Numbered from the stretch's first letter, positions 19,393 to 28,353 are shown. The stretch is 54,717 nucleotides of DNA from Geobacteraceae bacterium (GCA_025355325.1 JANXZX010000129.1:1-54717), one strand, 5' to 3'. The notes: generated from the sequence alone by a model not told the origin. Translations and numbers: made by a program.

Positions 19393-20016
19393 ATGAAAAG
19401 ATTACTGTGTGGAATTGTGATCGCATCCCTCGCGCTGATTCTATCAGGGTGCGGAGGTGGTGGTAATAGCACTCCACCAACATTCGGGGTTCAGGTTCTC
19501 AGCAATTCAGCATATGACGGTGATATTGAGCTTGGTACAAATAATGTGTACTCCGTAGCTCAGGGTAATCTCACGAGCGTGTTTGCCGGCATAGACCCTG
19601 TCACGTTATCAGAAACCCGCGCATTTCTCGATTTTTCTTTGGCAAACGTGCCGGGTAACGCCATTATTAATTCTGCAAAACTTGATATATTCATAAACAG
19701 TATTAATTCGTTTGGCAGAACAATTCCAATTCGCATTGATCTTGTCTCTTTGGTCCCGCCAATACTGGTGGCTTCAGATTTTGATCGTAACGCTCAGCCG
19801 CCGCTATCATCAATTACGTCAGATATCTTTCTGTCTGACCTCGGACAGCACGTAATTATAGATATCACTCCATTGGTGGATAAAGCGCAATTTTTAGGAC
19901 TGGCCAACTTCCAGATTCGCATACTGGAAGATTTTGGATTAGTGGATCCGGGGCTTTTTGAAATCAACGACGCGTCTACCTCTAAAGCCCCTTTGCTTGA
20001 TATTATTTACCAATAA
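19393..20016 (+). CDS. Secreted lipoprotein with DNRLRE-like beta domain
   Basis: The N-terminus (KRLLCGIVIASLALILSGCGGGG) is a lipoprotein signal with an LSGC lipobox, so the mature protein is lipid-anchored. The remainder is beta-rich. The pattern of paired LDFSLANVP and AKLDIFI strands and a closing VIIDITPLV resembles DNRLRE-type surface domains. I prefer the ATG at 19393, with GGAG nine bases upstream. An in-frame ATG at 19378 lacks a ribosome binding site. It follows cytochrome P460 closely, perhaps in one transcript. Confidence 0.65.
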   Translation: MKRLLCGIVIASLALILSGCGGGGNSTPPTFGVQVLSNSAYDGDIELGTNNVYSVAQGNLTSVFAGIDPVTLSETRAFLDFSLANVPGNAIINSAKLDIFINSINSFGRTIPIRIDLVSLVPPILVASDFDRNAQPPLSSITSDIFLSDLGQHVIIDITPLVDKAQFLGLANFQIRILEDFGLVDPGLFEINDASTSKAPLLDIIYQ

Positions 20017-20088
20017 GTTAGTCTCAAGGAGAGAATGAGTTTGAGGGAGTAAATCCTACATAATAATAGCAAATGGCGTCTGAGGTGT

Positions 20089-20670
20089 TTACAGATATCT
20101 TCCTGCAAGGAGAAAGTACCTGTTTATAACTTCCCTTACTTTATCCGCAACAACTTCACCAAGCTTCCTGTCATCAGAACTGGCTGTATCTGGCGACCAC
20201 ACTTGCGTAACCGCATTCAAAGGGATGTTTTCTCGTAAGCTTACCAGACCATAATTTTCTGTGATTCCGCAGGAAAGAGACCTTTTCCACTCATGTTCGC
20301 TGCCGATTCCCCATCTACTTTGATACTCGTCTAAAGACAATTGCCCGCCGAAGTTCATTTCGCTCACATCAATTGCTACAGCAGCTCCTTGCTGATTTAC
20401 ATGTACTCTTTCGACGTACGCGACATGCCAATAATTGCTGATTTTGAATATGGCAACATCACCTGTAGTGACTTCAGTGATGCCCTTATTTTTTTGAATT
20501 TCAATTTCAGCGGTACTTCGAGGTATTGTAAATGCCGGGATTTTAAGTTTGATGTAGTCAACGCAATAGCCATCTTTTCCCACCCAGTCATCACAGCTAC
20601 TGTCAGCATAGCAGTTGGTGTGCATAATCAAAAACATAACGGCATATAGCGCAACTAAAAACTGTTTCAT
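20089..20670 (-). CDS. Secreted CHAP-like (amidase/peptidase fold) protein
   Basis: A protein of about 193 aa with a signal peptide (MKQFLVALYAVMFLIMHTNCYA). A CHAP/NlpC-like pattern follows, with a Cys near the start of the mature part (GYCVDYIKLK) and HVAYVERV carrying the candidate catalytic His. It may hydrolyse peptidoglycan in the periplasm, but the match to the family is weak and the active-site assignment is tentative. GGAG precedes the ATG at 20670. A longer in-frame ORF to 20727 lacks that signal layout. Confidence 0.55.
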   Translation of the reverse strand: MKQFLVALYAVMFLIMHTNCYADSSCDDWVGKDGYCVDYIKLKIPAFTIPRSTAEIEIQKNKGITEVTTGDVAIFKISNYWHVAYVERVHVNQQGAAVAIDVSEMNFGGQLSLDEYQSRWGIGSEHEWKRSLSCGITENYGLVSLRENIPLNAVTQVWSPDTASSDDRKLGEVVADKVREVINRYFLLAGRYL

Positions 20671-20776
20671 GCAGTAGACTCCACGTTGATTGTTCGGTAA
20701 GCCCGGCCTCTTCAGATCAAGCTTCACAATTCACAAGGATGCTATGAGTTGTAAGGCTCTCTTTACAGCATGGCCG

Positions 20777-21463
20777 CTATAAAACTCTTATTCGACCGAT
20801 TTTGGCTTCCATCGTTAACGGCACTAATTTATTCGTGATCGTATCGTATATCCAGCAGGTATCCCCGGAATTTGTCGTATCAAGCGCAATATAATTGGAC
20901 TCTACAATCGGTTTTTTATGTTCTACATGTCCGAAAATTTGAGTTATATCTGCCGATAACTGATTTCCTTCCACGTAAATACTATGGTTGAATTCGAATA
21001 TCGACTGGTAGGGATATCGAGCTTGAGGATCCGTGAATCGCATTTTTAAATATGATTCCCAACTACGGTTAAATGCCTCTGCTATAACACTTATATCATT
21101 CAGTGATCCAGTGTATTGGCTGTTTGCTCCGGCATGAGTGCATAACCAACCATCAACCGCATAGGCGACTTTAAAGCGCTCTATGTTCGCTTCAAGGATT
21201 TCCTGAAACACACGAGCTTGTTCCGAGTTAAAACCCGGATATTGGAATAGGGGTTTTTTGAGATAATGAATATCGTGATTGCCAAGAAGAAGCACCGCGC
21301 TGGAATCAATAAGAAGGTTCAAACACTTTAGCTGTTCCTCTACCGGCTCAGTAAAGCTATCGAGGTAATCACCAAGAGCAACATGGTCATCTTCCGGCCT
21401 GTAAGCCAGAAATGTTCTTGTTTTCTCGAAATCGCCATGTATGTCGCCAACAATGATGGCCAT
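20777..21463 (-). CDS. Calcineurin-like metallophosphoesterase
   Basis: The 228-aa protein begins with the metal-binding motif GDIHGDF, followed by ALGDYLDSF and LLLGNHDIHYL. Later His residues are in THAG and FGHVEHKK. This is the calcineurin-like fold with PPP-type spacing. The substrate is unknown. It lies about 100 bases upstream of the CHAP-like gene on the same strand. The 197-base gap upstream (21464-21660) shows no gene or clear signal. Confidence 0.78.
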   Translation of the reverse strand: MAIIVGDIHGDFEKTRTFLAYRPEDDHVALGDYLDSFTEPVEEQLKCLNLLIDSSAVLLLGNHDIHYLKKPLFQYPGFNSEQARVFQEILEANIERFKVAYAVDGWLCTHAGANSQYTGSLNDISVIAEAFNRSWESYLKMRFTDPQARYPYQSIFEFNHSIYVEGNQLSADITQIFGHVEHKKPIVESNYIALDTTNSGDTCWIYDTITNKLVPLTMEAKIGRIRVL

Positions 21464-21660
21464 GTAATTAGTCCCTAATCGGCCAACGCGTAAACTTTAA
21501 GTATATCCTGCTACCGAAATTCGATAATTTGGTTTTTGATTTCTGTTACTTTCGGTTGAATAAGAAAGCCGAGGGGCTGGCATTCAATGATGAGGGAGGG
21601 CAGGGTGAAACTGCTCTCTACTCTACCCAAAGACCCCTCAAGACATGATTAGCAAATCTG

Positions 21661-22059
21661 CTAAACCCAGTTTACCGACATCAGTCCCTTTATTCGGTCA
21701 AACTCTCTCAGGTTGTTGGTTACAAGTGTGGCACCGCAGCTCCTGGCATGGGCAGCTATCAACATATCCATTGCGCCTACAAGAGTGCCTGTTTTTTCCA
21801 AAGATGCCCTGATCGCCCCATAATGATCTGCGGCGATCTCATCCCAAGGAATAACAACCAATCTCGACACGAAGTTATCAATTTCGCGACGAATGACAAT
21901 GCCTTTAGGATGGCGAGCGGCACCGTAATATAATTCAGAGAGTACAATTGCTGAAATGCTTATATTTCCGGCACCAACCTCATCGAATTTCTGCTTTACT
22001 GAAGATGGATGATTTTTGAGGATGTAACTACAGATATTGGTATCAAGCATATAGCGCAT
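21661..22059 (-). CDS. vapC: VapC toxin, PIN-domain ribonuclease
   Basis: This 132-aa PIN-domain protein has the conserved acidic residues of VapC nucleases: MLDTNICSYI at the N-terminus, E in LSELYYGA, D in GAMDMLIAAHA, and a final Asn/Asp region TNNLREF. It should cleave RNA, typically tRNA or rRNA, when released from VapB. The ATG at 22059 shares one base with the antitoxin stop (TGATG), so translation is coupled. A TTG three bases upstream is less likely. Confidence 0.9.
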   Translation of the reverse strand: MRYMLDTNICSYILKNHPSSVKQKFDEVGAGNISISAIVLSELYYGAARHPKGIVIRREIDNFVSRLVVIPWDEIAADHYGAIRASLEKTGTLVGAMDMLIAAHARSCGATLVTNNLREFDRIKGLMSVNWV

Positions 22060-22289
22060 CAAAACAACTCCCGTGTTTCAGGAGGGACATCGTTTCTGTC
22101 AGAAAGAAAATCCTTTGGTACCTTTGAAGGTTGCGAGAAAAAGTCATCCCAACTCTCGGGCTTAGGCCTTAAAATAATTGAATCACCTTGGCGTTCAATG
22201 AAAACTTCATGTGTAGAAAACCGGAATTCAGCAGGCAAACGTACCGCCTGACTACGACCGTTCTGAAATATTTTAGCAGTCTTAATCAT
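22059..22289 (-). CDS. vapB: VapB antitoxin, AbrB-type
   Basis: This 76-aa protein has an N-terminal SpoVT/AbrB-like DNA-binding fold (TAKIFQNGRSQAVRLPAEF), and its C-terminus probably wraps VapC. AAAGGAGG precedes the ATG. VapB normally represses its own operon with VapC, and a palindrome suited to that lies just upstream at 22309-22325. Confidence 0.88.
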   Translation of the reverse strand: MIKTAKIFQNGRSQAVRLPAEFRFSTHEVFIERQGDSIILRPKPESWDDFFSQPSKVPKDFLSDRNDVPPETRELF

Positions 22290-22308
22290 CGTGAGCCTCC
22301 TTTCTGGT

Positions 22309-22325
22309 ATATATCAATGATATAT
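22309..22325. promoter_or_regulatory. Palindromic operator candidate for vapBC
   Basis: A 17-base near-perfect inverted repeat, ATATATCA-A-TGATATAT, sits 20-36 bases upstream of the vapB start, next to the ribosome binding site. Its place and symmetry fit autoregulation by the VapBC complex. Confidence 0.5.
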
Positions 22326-22385
22326 CACATTTTGATATTGTTTGAAAGCATCTTTTTCCTGCGCAAATTTTGAATATGTATATTC

Positions 22386-25300
22386 TCAGGCCGCCGCTCT
22401 CAGTTCAATCTCTTCCAGCAGATGAATAATCTTCGTTGCACCGGTATCACCAAAAACACCATCCAGCCCTTCGTTATGGATATCTGTAAATGGTGGTTCG
22501 TACAGCAGCCCAGGATCCATGGTGCCGTTCTGGGTTAGATAGCTGACCACCTGATCGATGAACCTGATCTGGGTTGCTGAATAAGTCGAATTTTGCAGGA
22601 ACTCGCCGAAGGCTTCGCTGGCTGCACCGCGGTCAAGGCCCACCAGCTTACGGATGAACGAGCCAAGGCTTTGCTGGTGGCCGAAGACTTTTTCAAAGCG
22701 TTCACGACTTCCAACCTCTTCTGCGGTAAAAAGCAGGCGTTCCAGCTCCTCCAGATCCATCCTGGTAATCTGCCGGTTCATGCGCAGCTTATTGATGGTG
22801 ATGTGGTTGGCATTGTCGCGGATGAAGCGTTCCACCTTCAGCCGGTACTGGCGCATCTCTTCGGCGCTGGCATAACCGGCAACAAATATTTCCGACTGTT
22901 CGCCGATAGTATCCTCAAAGTCAGTATAGACGATGGTCGCCTCGCCTTTATCCAGAAACCTGATCAGTTCTCTGAGGCGAAGGCGCACCTGCTCCAACAG
23001 CGGCAAGGTGATGCCCTCCCAATAGGATGCGGTTTGAAGATTCAGTATCAGCTCCATCTGCTGCGCCACCATCGGGATAGTCCCTTTTCCCTCCAACCGT
23101 GCGGCGATCTCCATAACCTTGTCCCGGTTACGGGAAAATGAGGTGGACTTCTCCAGCAGCGCAAGTTGCAGGTTCAACAGCAGCAGATCGAAGCGTTTGG
23201 CGGTCTCGTCCTCCTGAGGCAGCTCCGCCGGGAGTCCCGCCAGATGAAGCGTCACTTCCAGGTGGTCTTCGGCATTCAGCCTGCCCCACTGCTCCCTGAC
23301 GGTGAACTTTTCCAGGTGGCGGCGATGCGGGCGAACGATAAAGTTTTCCGGGTTCATCAGAGTTACTTCGCCGTGCAGGGTGTCCTCGATACTTCCGCGC
23401 AGCCGCTGTAATCCATCACCGCTCGGAATGTCCGGCTGTTGCAGAAGCAGCAGCAGGTTCAGCCGCTGTTTGAAGATCTTTTTACCCAGCGATTCCTGGC
23501 TGCCCCCTTCGACCCCTTCCGGGTTTTCGGTAAAGAACTCGAAGTTCTGGCAGTAGTCAAAGACGTAAAAGTTTTCCTTGTCCAGCCCTGGTCCGAACAG
23601 ACCTTTGCAGAGCCGGGTGCCGCGCCCCATCATCTGGTGGAACTTGGTCTTGGATCGCACCAACTTAAAGAACACCAGATTGACGATCTCCGGAACGTCG
23701 ATGCCGGTATCCAGCATATCCACGGAGATGGCGATGGTTGGGTTATTCTCTTTGACCGAGAAGTCATCAATCAGGGTTTGGGCGTAGGTTTCGTAATTGT
23801 CGATCACCCGGCAGAACGTGCCCTTCAGATGGGGATAGCTCTTGTCGAAACGTTCCTGGATGAAGAGGGCGTGGTTGTGGTTCTTGGCAAAGATGATTGT
23901 CTTGCCCAGCCGGTCGCCTCCCGCCACCTTGACGCCATAGCGCATCAGGAGTTCCAGCACTTTGTCCACGGTATCTTCGTTGAACAGCCAGTTGTTGAGC
24001 GCCGATGACTCAATCTGCGCCGGCATGCCGCCGTTTTCCTCGTCCCAGAACTTCTCCTCATACTCTGCCTGTTCCTCCGGGGAGAGTTCGTTATACTTTA
24101 CTCCCTCCCGTTGGAATTTAAGCGGTACTGAATGCGCCCTGGGAGGCACTAGAAATTGGTCTGTTACCGCTTTTTCCAATTCGTAGTAAAAGGTCGGGAC
24201 ACCGCGTTCCAGTTCGAAAAGCGAATAGGTATTGCGGTCCACCTCGGAGCGGGGCGTAGCGGTAAGTCCCACAAGCAGGGCATCGAAATACTCGAAGATG
24301 GCGCGGAACTTCTGGTAGACCGAACGGTGGGCCTCATCAATAACGATCAGATCGAAATGGGCGGGGCTGAAGCGTTTCCCTTCGACTCCGCTCAGGGCAC
24401 CGCCCTTTGCGCCACTCGAAGCACGGTTGCTGAGCGGATTCGAAGCATCGATGCAGTTCATCATGGTCGGATAGGTAGAGAGCACAATGCGGCTGGTGGT
24501 GTCGTCCTTGATTTTGGTAATGTTAACCGGGCTGGAGTGGGGCAAGTGTTCCTTGAAAGCGTTCCCGGCCTGAGTCAACAGCGCCGTCCGATCGGCCAGG
24601 AACAGCACCCGCTTGATCCAGTTGCACTTCTGTAGCAGTTCGATCAAGGCGATGACGGTGCGGGTCTTGCCGGTACCGGTGGCCATGACCAGCAACGCCT
24701 TGCGCAGCTTGCGGCGCTGGAAGTCCTCGGCCGTGCGGCGGATCGCCTCGTGCTGGTAGTAGCGTTCCACGATAGCTTTGTTGATGGTGGCACTGGTGAT
24801 TTCCTTGATGCTGGTACGGCGGTTGATCAGCAGTTGCAGCTCATCTTTCTTATAGAAACCCTGCACTCGGCGGGGCGGATAGTTCAGATCATCCCAGAGC
24901 CAGGTTTCATAGCCGTTGGTGAAGAATATGATCGGGCGCTGTCCCTTCATTTGTTCCAGGCAGTCAGCATAGAGTTTGGCCTGCTGCTGGCCGATACGTG
25001 AATCCTTCCTGGTTCGCTTGGCCTCGACCACTGCCAGCGGCAGGCCGTCATCGCCCCACAACACATAATCGACATACCCTTCGGCTCCGCTCAGGGCAAG
25101 CCCTTCTTTTTGCAGCCCTTCTTTTTGCTGACTGCCAGAAGCTCGTTGGCTGAGCGGAGTCGAAGCCAGTGGATTTGGCCCCGGCATCCCAATCACCGGG
25201 TACTCCAGTACATCCGGTGCCTTCAGATCCCAGCCCGACTCCTTCAGCAGCAGGTCTATGAAGTAATCCCTGGTTTCCGCCTCACTGTAATCGTGGTCAT

Positions 25301-25904
25301 CAGGGGTCTTTTTGTTGCGTTCCTTATATTCCTGAATTTTGGCCTTGAGAGCGGCGATCTCTTCGATAGTCCTGGCCAGTTCCGCTTCCTTGGCGGCCAG
25401 CCGAGCGTCCTTCTCTGACTGTTCGGCCTGCAGTTTGGCCAGTTGTTCGACGTTTCGGTCTACGACGGTGTTATCCTTCTGCGGAATGAAGGTGAGGTCG
25501 AAGAGTGGTTTGCCGATGTTTGCCGATGATGGGGAATAACTGCGGGCCAGCCAATAGAGGACATGGAAGAGTTCTTTTAACGTGTGCAGGGAGTCGTTAC
25601 TGCTGATTGGTTTATCGCTATGGACGGCCAGGTTGCCGATTTTCTGGATGGTGAGGATCTTGGGGAAGAGGCAGGGTTCCAGGTTATCCCGGAAAGTCGG
25701 TTCGTGGATCAGGGCGGCCAGGTTGTCGGCGTACGGTTGCTTGAGGTAGGAGTCGTTGGCGTAGAGCCACTTCACCGCCCGTTCCAGCGAGCGCCGGGCG
25801 TAGAAACAACTGGTCCGAGGGGCGCTGTTGACGTTCTGCTCGGCTTCGCGGGCGGTTTCGTACAGTTCTGACCAGTTGGTCTTCAGGAAAGTGAAATTGG
25901 ACAC
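22386..25904 (-). CDS. hsdR: Type I restriction enzyme R subunit with two in-frame palindrome insertions
   Basis: The roughly 1172-aa motor and nuclease subunit has a DUF4145-like N-terminal domain and a short coiled coil. A PD-(D/E)XK nuclease follows (VDYVLWGDDG then VVEAKRT), then an SF2 helicase with MATGTGKT (about residue 405), VIDEAH and TATPR, and an EcoEI-type C-terminus. It cuts unmodified DNA as part of HsdR2M2S. The start is GTG at 25904 with GGAGG upstream. Compared with the usual spacing there are two extra low-complexity peptides, at about residues 241-276 (STPLSQRASG to ALSGAEG) and 485-509 (NPLSNRASS to ALSGVEG). Each is encoded by a palindromic element. Both fall outside the core motifs and keep the frame open. 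The gene is separated from hsdM/hsdS by about 11 kb. Confidence 0.93.
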   Translation of the reverse strand: MSNFTFLKTNWSELYETAREAEQNVNSAPRTSCFYARRSLERAVKWLYANDSYLKQPYADNLAALIHEPTFRDNLEPCLFPKILTIQKIGNLAVHSDKPISSNDSLHTLKELFHVLYWLARSYSPSSANIGKPLFDLTFIPQKDNTVVDRNVEQLAKLQAEQSEKDARLAAKEAELARTIEEIAALKAKIQEYKERNKKTPDDHDYSEAETRDYFIDLLLKESGWDLKAPDVLEYPVIGMPGPNPLASTPLSQRASGSQQKEGLQKEGLALSGAEGYVDYVLWGDDGLPLAVVEAKRTRKDSRIGQQQAKLYADCLEQMKGQRPIIFFTNGYETWLWDDLNYPPRRVQGFYKKDELQLLINRRTSIKEITSATINKAIVERYYQHEAIRRTAEDFQRRKLRKALLVMATGTGKTRTVIALIELLQKCNWIKRVLFLADRTALLTQAGNAFKEHLPHSSPVNITKIKDDTTSRIVLSTYPTMMNCIDASNPLSNRASSGAKGGALSGVEGKRFSPAHFDLIVIDEAHRSVYQKFRAIFEYFDALLVGLTATPRSEVDRNTYSLFELERGVPTFYYELEKAVTDQFLVPPRAHSVPLKFQREGVKYNELSPEEQAEYEEKFWDEENGGMPAQIESSALNNWLFNEDTVDKVLELLMRYGVKVAGGDRLGKTIIFAKNHNHALFIQERFDKSYPHLKGTFCRVIDNYETYAQTLIDDFSVKENNPTIAISVDMLDTGIDVPEIVNLVFFKLVRSKTKFHQMMGRGTRLCKGLFGPGLDKENFYVFDYCQNFEFFTENPEGVEGGSQESLGKKIFKQRLNLLLLLQQPDIPSGDGLQRLRGSIEDTLHGEVTLMNPENFIVRPHRRHLEKFTVREQWGRLNAEDHLEVTLHLAGLPAELPQEDETAKRFDLLLLNLQLALLEKSTSFSRNRDKVMEIAARLEGKGTIPMVAQQMELILNLQTASYWEGITLPLLEQVRLRLRELIRFLDKGEATIVYTDFEDTIGEQSEIFVAGYASAEEMRQYRLKVERFIRDNANHITINKLRMNRQITRMDLEELERLLFTAEEVGSRERFEKVFGHQQSLGSFIRKLVGLDRGAASEAFGEFLQNSTYSATQIRFIDQVVSYLTQNGTMDPGLLYEPPFTDIHNEGLDGVFGDTGATKIIHLLEEIELRAAA
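24380..24445. repeat. Palindromic element inserted in frame in hsdR (copy 2)
   Basis: Inverted arms CTTCGACTCCGCTCAG at 24380-24395 and CTGAGCGGATTCGAAG at 24430-24445 (one mismatch) flank a 34-base loop. It lies just before the DEAH motif and encodes the extra peptide ending ALSGVEG. The same arm occurs elsewhere only inside the restriction island of this window. Confidence 0.8.
25079..25165. repeat. Palindromic element inserted in frame in hsdR (copy 1)
   Basis: Arms CTTCGGCTCCGCTCAG at 25079-25094 and CTGAGCGGAGTCGAAG at 25150-25165 flank a 55-base loop. The loop carries a 15-base tandem duplication (CCCTTCTTTTTGCAG) that encodes a doubled QKEGL. It sits directly before the nuclease motif VDYVLWG. 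Confidence 0.8.
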
Positions 25905-25982
25905 TCCGCCTCCGGGGTTGCGGATTTGGCCTGAGCATTGTGGAGAATTAATAACTCGCATCATTGGCCAATCTGGAACTTT

Positions 25983-26777
25983 TTACAACTCAATGACATC
26001 CTGGATCTGCGGCCTACCATAGACAGCAGCGCCTGTCCTGACAAGCAGGTTCGGCAGAATTTCCGTTTCACCGCTGCTGTGAGTGTGACCACACAGCACC
26101 GTCATTTTTTGCTCGGGATGTGCCTGCATCATCTCCACCAAAACAGCTCCAACCGCCTGGCAACAAAAGTGGGGGAGATAATCATCACCGGATATCTTGC
26201 CCTCATGCCAGCATGCTTCCCTGAATGGTGGCACATGGGTTAGTATCAGCAGGTGTCTAAACCGGCTAAGTGCCTGAGGCAGTAGAACGCGGAAATGTTC
26301 TGCAGCTGCATCTCCCAAAGCATTGAGTCTGGCCTGTCGCTGCACTCGGTCAAGACCACTCAAATCGCCAATCATCAGATAGTCATTGAGCATAACCTGC
26401 GAGTTTGTATAATCACCAAACCGCGCATCTGCCCAGCCGTCATGGCCAATCAGGCCCGTCTCTGCTGTCAATTCAACGACACCGGCAGACGGCAACCAGT
26501 AAAGACGGTTTGATTGTCGGCTCATAGTCGCAATTTTTTCCCGAACAACGGTCAGGGAACTGCCATAATAATCATGATTACCGAGAACAAAGTAGATTGG
26601 CTCTGGCAGAGATGCTTCCAACCGCTGCAGATAGCCATCCACATTAGCAGCCTCGCCGATGTCGCCACTGATCAGAATCGCATCCGGTCTGGCAGCACAG
26701 ATATCTCTGCAAAACGCTTCGATACGATCATGGTCGATAAAATTCAGATGAATGTCAGTGAGCCAGACAACGCGCAT
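25983..26777 (-). CDS. Calcineurin-like metallophosphoesterase inside the restriction island
   Basis: The 264-aa protein has metal-binding motifs LTDIHLNFIDHD, ISGDIGE, VLGNHDYYGS, THVPPF and CGHTHSSG, the full calcineurin-like set. The layout resembles DNA-repair or cyclic-nucleotide type phosphoesterases, but the substrate is unknown. The ATG at 26777 (MRVVWLTD) has GGTGGAAA upstream. A longer ORF to 26840 would overlap the nucleotidyltransferase gene. It lies between the nucleotidyltransferase and hsdR, all on the minus strand. Confidence 0.78.
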   Translation of the reverse strand: MRVVWLTDIHLNFIDHDRIEAFCRDICAARPDAILISGDIGEAANVDGYLQRLEASLPEPIYFVLGNHDYYGSSLTVVREKIATMSRQSNRLYWLPSAGVVELTAETGLIGHDGWADARFGDYTNSQVMLNDYLMIGDLSGLDRVQRQARLNALGDAAAEHFRVLLPQALSRFRHLLILTHVPPFREACWHEGKISGDDYLPHFCCQAVGAVLVEMMQAHPEQKMTVLCGHTHSSGETEILPNLLVRTGAAVYGRPQIQDVIEL

Positions 26778-26794
26778 AATTTTCCACCACAATT

Positions 26795-27487
26795 TTATGA
26801 AATACCCAGCGCCTGTAGTGGAAAATCGATAGTCGCACAAGACAAGCGTAACGCCTTAATAACAGGCTTGCTGAGCTTAACCGCCGTCATCACCATGGCA
26901 AGGCGTTCATAGTCGATTTTCCGGGAGATTGTCGCGCATTGTTCCAGATCGCGCTCCTGCTTGCCCGTTTCGCGTCGCCGCTGGCAAACGATAAGCTTAT
27001 GGACGAAGTAGGCTTCAGGCAACGGCGCAACAACACTGAATGTGCCAAGATCCGCTCGAAAAGGGAAACTCTGGAGGATATCCACAAAGGGGAGCGGGCA
27101 TGCTGTCAGGTTCCAGTTTTTAAGCAGCACGATGCCTTCATCCCCTCCACCTCTGTGGTGAGCGATGAATTCAACGGTGAAGTTATCCCGGGAAAATCGC
27201 TGAATACCAGACTGGGCAATGGACGGAAGATACCCCAGTTTCATAAGAAGGCCTTCAACATCAGCCCTGAGCGAAGTCGCACCCCGCACAATCTTGACAG
27301 CAAAATCAATATCCAATGTACGCAGTGCATACGGCATTCCAAACAGCTCGCGATAAAGCGGCATCACCCAACTGCCGACCAGCATGGCATCATCAAAAAA
27401 GCCAATCCCGTCCAGCGGTCGCAAAAGCTCTTCAATTTCGCTGGGGAAAATATGCGTGGATGAGCTTGTCAGGTGCATGCTTATCAT
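26795..27487 (-). CDS. Nucleotidyltransferase-fold protein (AbiEii-like)
   Basis: The 230-aa protein shows a GS motif (VGSWVMPLY) followed by a DxD motif (TLDIDFAV), then EFIAHHR and a helical C-terminal region. This fits the nucleotidyltransferase superfamily used by AbiEii-like toxins. The ATG overlaps the stop of the 110-aa gene by four bases (ATGA), so the two are translationally coupled, as in toxin-antitoxin pairs. Whether it transfers nucleotides to RNA or protein is not known. Confidence 0.6.
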   Translation of the reverse strand: MISMHLTSSSTHIFPSEIEELLRPLDGIGFFDDAMLVGSWVMPLYRELFGMPYALRTLDIDFAVKIVRGATSLRADVEGLLMKLGYLPSIAQSGIQRFSRDNFTVEFIAHHRGGGDEGIVLLKNWNLTACPLPFVDILQSFPFRADLGTFSVVAPLPEAYFVHKLIVCQRRRETGKQERDLEQCATISRKIDYERLAMVMTAVKLSKPVIKALRLSCATIDFPLQALGIS

Positions 27488-27816
27488 ACGTCAGGCCCGA
27501 GGATTTTTTGCAGATAGGCCATGCGGCTTTTGAATCCCTTGATCTGCTGTTCGTATTTCTTCCGCAGGGCAACACCCTCCTTAACAGCCTCAACATCTTT
27601 CTCTGCCACATGTTTGCTTACGGATTGGCTTCCCTCCCGGTATTTCAGAAAATAGTAGGAGTACTCATTCTCTTTGTAACATTTCTGTCGCTGCTGCAGA
27701 GAGCCTCTAGGCAGCACTGACGCAGAACGCTCCAGCTCGCTCACCATCTCCTGGCAGCGTTGATATTCATCGCGGAGCATGCCGCTGATTATCCGGTCTT
27801 TTTCCACCACTTTCAT
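27484..27816 (-). CDS. Hypothetical 110-aa coiled-coil protein, partner of the nucleotidyltransferase
   Basis: This highly charged, predicted all-helical protein matches no family I know. It is coupled to the nucleotidyltransferase through an ATGA overlap, so an antitoxin role is possible. A 30-codon leader ORF starting like hsdR ends four bases before its ATG. Confidence 0.6.
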   Translation of the reverse strand: MKVVEKDRIISGMLRDEYQRCQEMVSELERSASVLPRGSLQQRQKCYKENEYSYYFLKYREGSQSVSKHVAEKDVEAVKEGVALRKKYEQQIKGFKSRMAYLQKILGPDV

Positions 27817-27820
27817 GTCA

Positions 27821-27913
27821 TTAATATCTTATTTGTGGTGGAAATATGCAAGGGAAATATTGGCGGCGGGGAAGCGGCCAGGTTGCCGTTATTAGGGAGG
27901 TGAAGTTGGACAT
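27821..27913 (-). other. Short leader ORF from an hsdR start fragment (copy E)
   Basis: The first codons read MSNFTSL, like the hsdR start, with CGGAGTCGCA as ribosome binding region. After five matching codons the similarity ends. The frame stays open for 30 codons and stops four bases before the ATG of the 110-aa gene. It is the shortest of the five copies. Confidence 0.5.
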
Positions 27914-27916
27914 TGC

Positions 27917-28201
27917 GACTCCGTCGCATCAGGTTATTGTCATATCTGTTGCGCATTATGCGCACTATAAATAGCATTCATTCGCTTTGTGAAACTCTGT
28001 CCAATTGTCGATCTGTCTATCTCTTACCCATATCATGCGGATATGGGTAAAGTTATCGGTTTTTTACCCATATGTCGTCTCATTCGACACATTGCAAACA
28101 TGTGTCGATTTTTTTGTATTTTTTCGACACATACTAACTTCATGTCGATAGCATCACCATATAGATTGAACGTGTCGAAAATTACTCTAAAACTCTGCAA
28201 G
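27917..28201 (-). other. Non-coding region with repeated operator-like motifs
   Basis: No credible gene lies here apart from the readthrough of leader copy A. It holds TTACCCATATC at 28024, its inverse GATATGGGTAA at 28039, and TTACCCATATG at 28064. There are also at least five TGTCGA/TCGACA sites (about 28084, 28101, 28124, 28143 and 28173), the first two forming an inverted repeat, TCGACACA/TGTGTCGA. About 45 bases around 28000-28046 closely match 29688-29733 in the gap before rhuM. Confidence 0.6.
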
Positions 28202-28332
28202 GCATGAGAAGGCTCCTTTGTGATTATATTAGCTCGGCGGCTGAGCGGAGTCGAAGCCACGTTCTGCTCGGCTTCGCGGGCGGTGTCGAAGAGTTCGGGC
28301 CAGTCGGTTTTTAGGAATGTGAAATTGCTCAT
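28033..28332 (-). pseudogene. hsdR 5' fragment fused to a palindrome arm (leader copy A)
   Basis: The ATG at 28332, with GGAG upstream, begins an ORF whose first 25 codons match hsdR (MSNFTFLKTDWPEL...EAEQNV). At codon 26 it passes into the palindromic arm (ASTPLSRRAN), exactly as in copy C before fic, and then runs on in unrelated sequence to a total of 99 codons. Inside it, at 28204-28206, is an ATG with the same AAGGAG leader as fic, but this second frame stops after seven codons. The likely reading is that the gene once coupled to this leader has been lost. Confidence 0.6.
28241..28256 (-). repeat. Single palindrome arm at the leader A junction
   Basis: CTGAGCGGAGTCGAAG marks the junction where hsdR similarity ends in leader copy A. 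Only one arm is present. Confidence 0.7.
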
Positions 28333-28353
28333 TTCTACTCCACACTCAAACGG

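Noticed and set aside
26795-27816. Classic AbiEi/AbiEii pair
   Set aside because: The small partner lacks a winged-helix antitoxin appearance, so only the nucleotidyltransferase half is supported.
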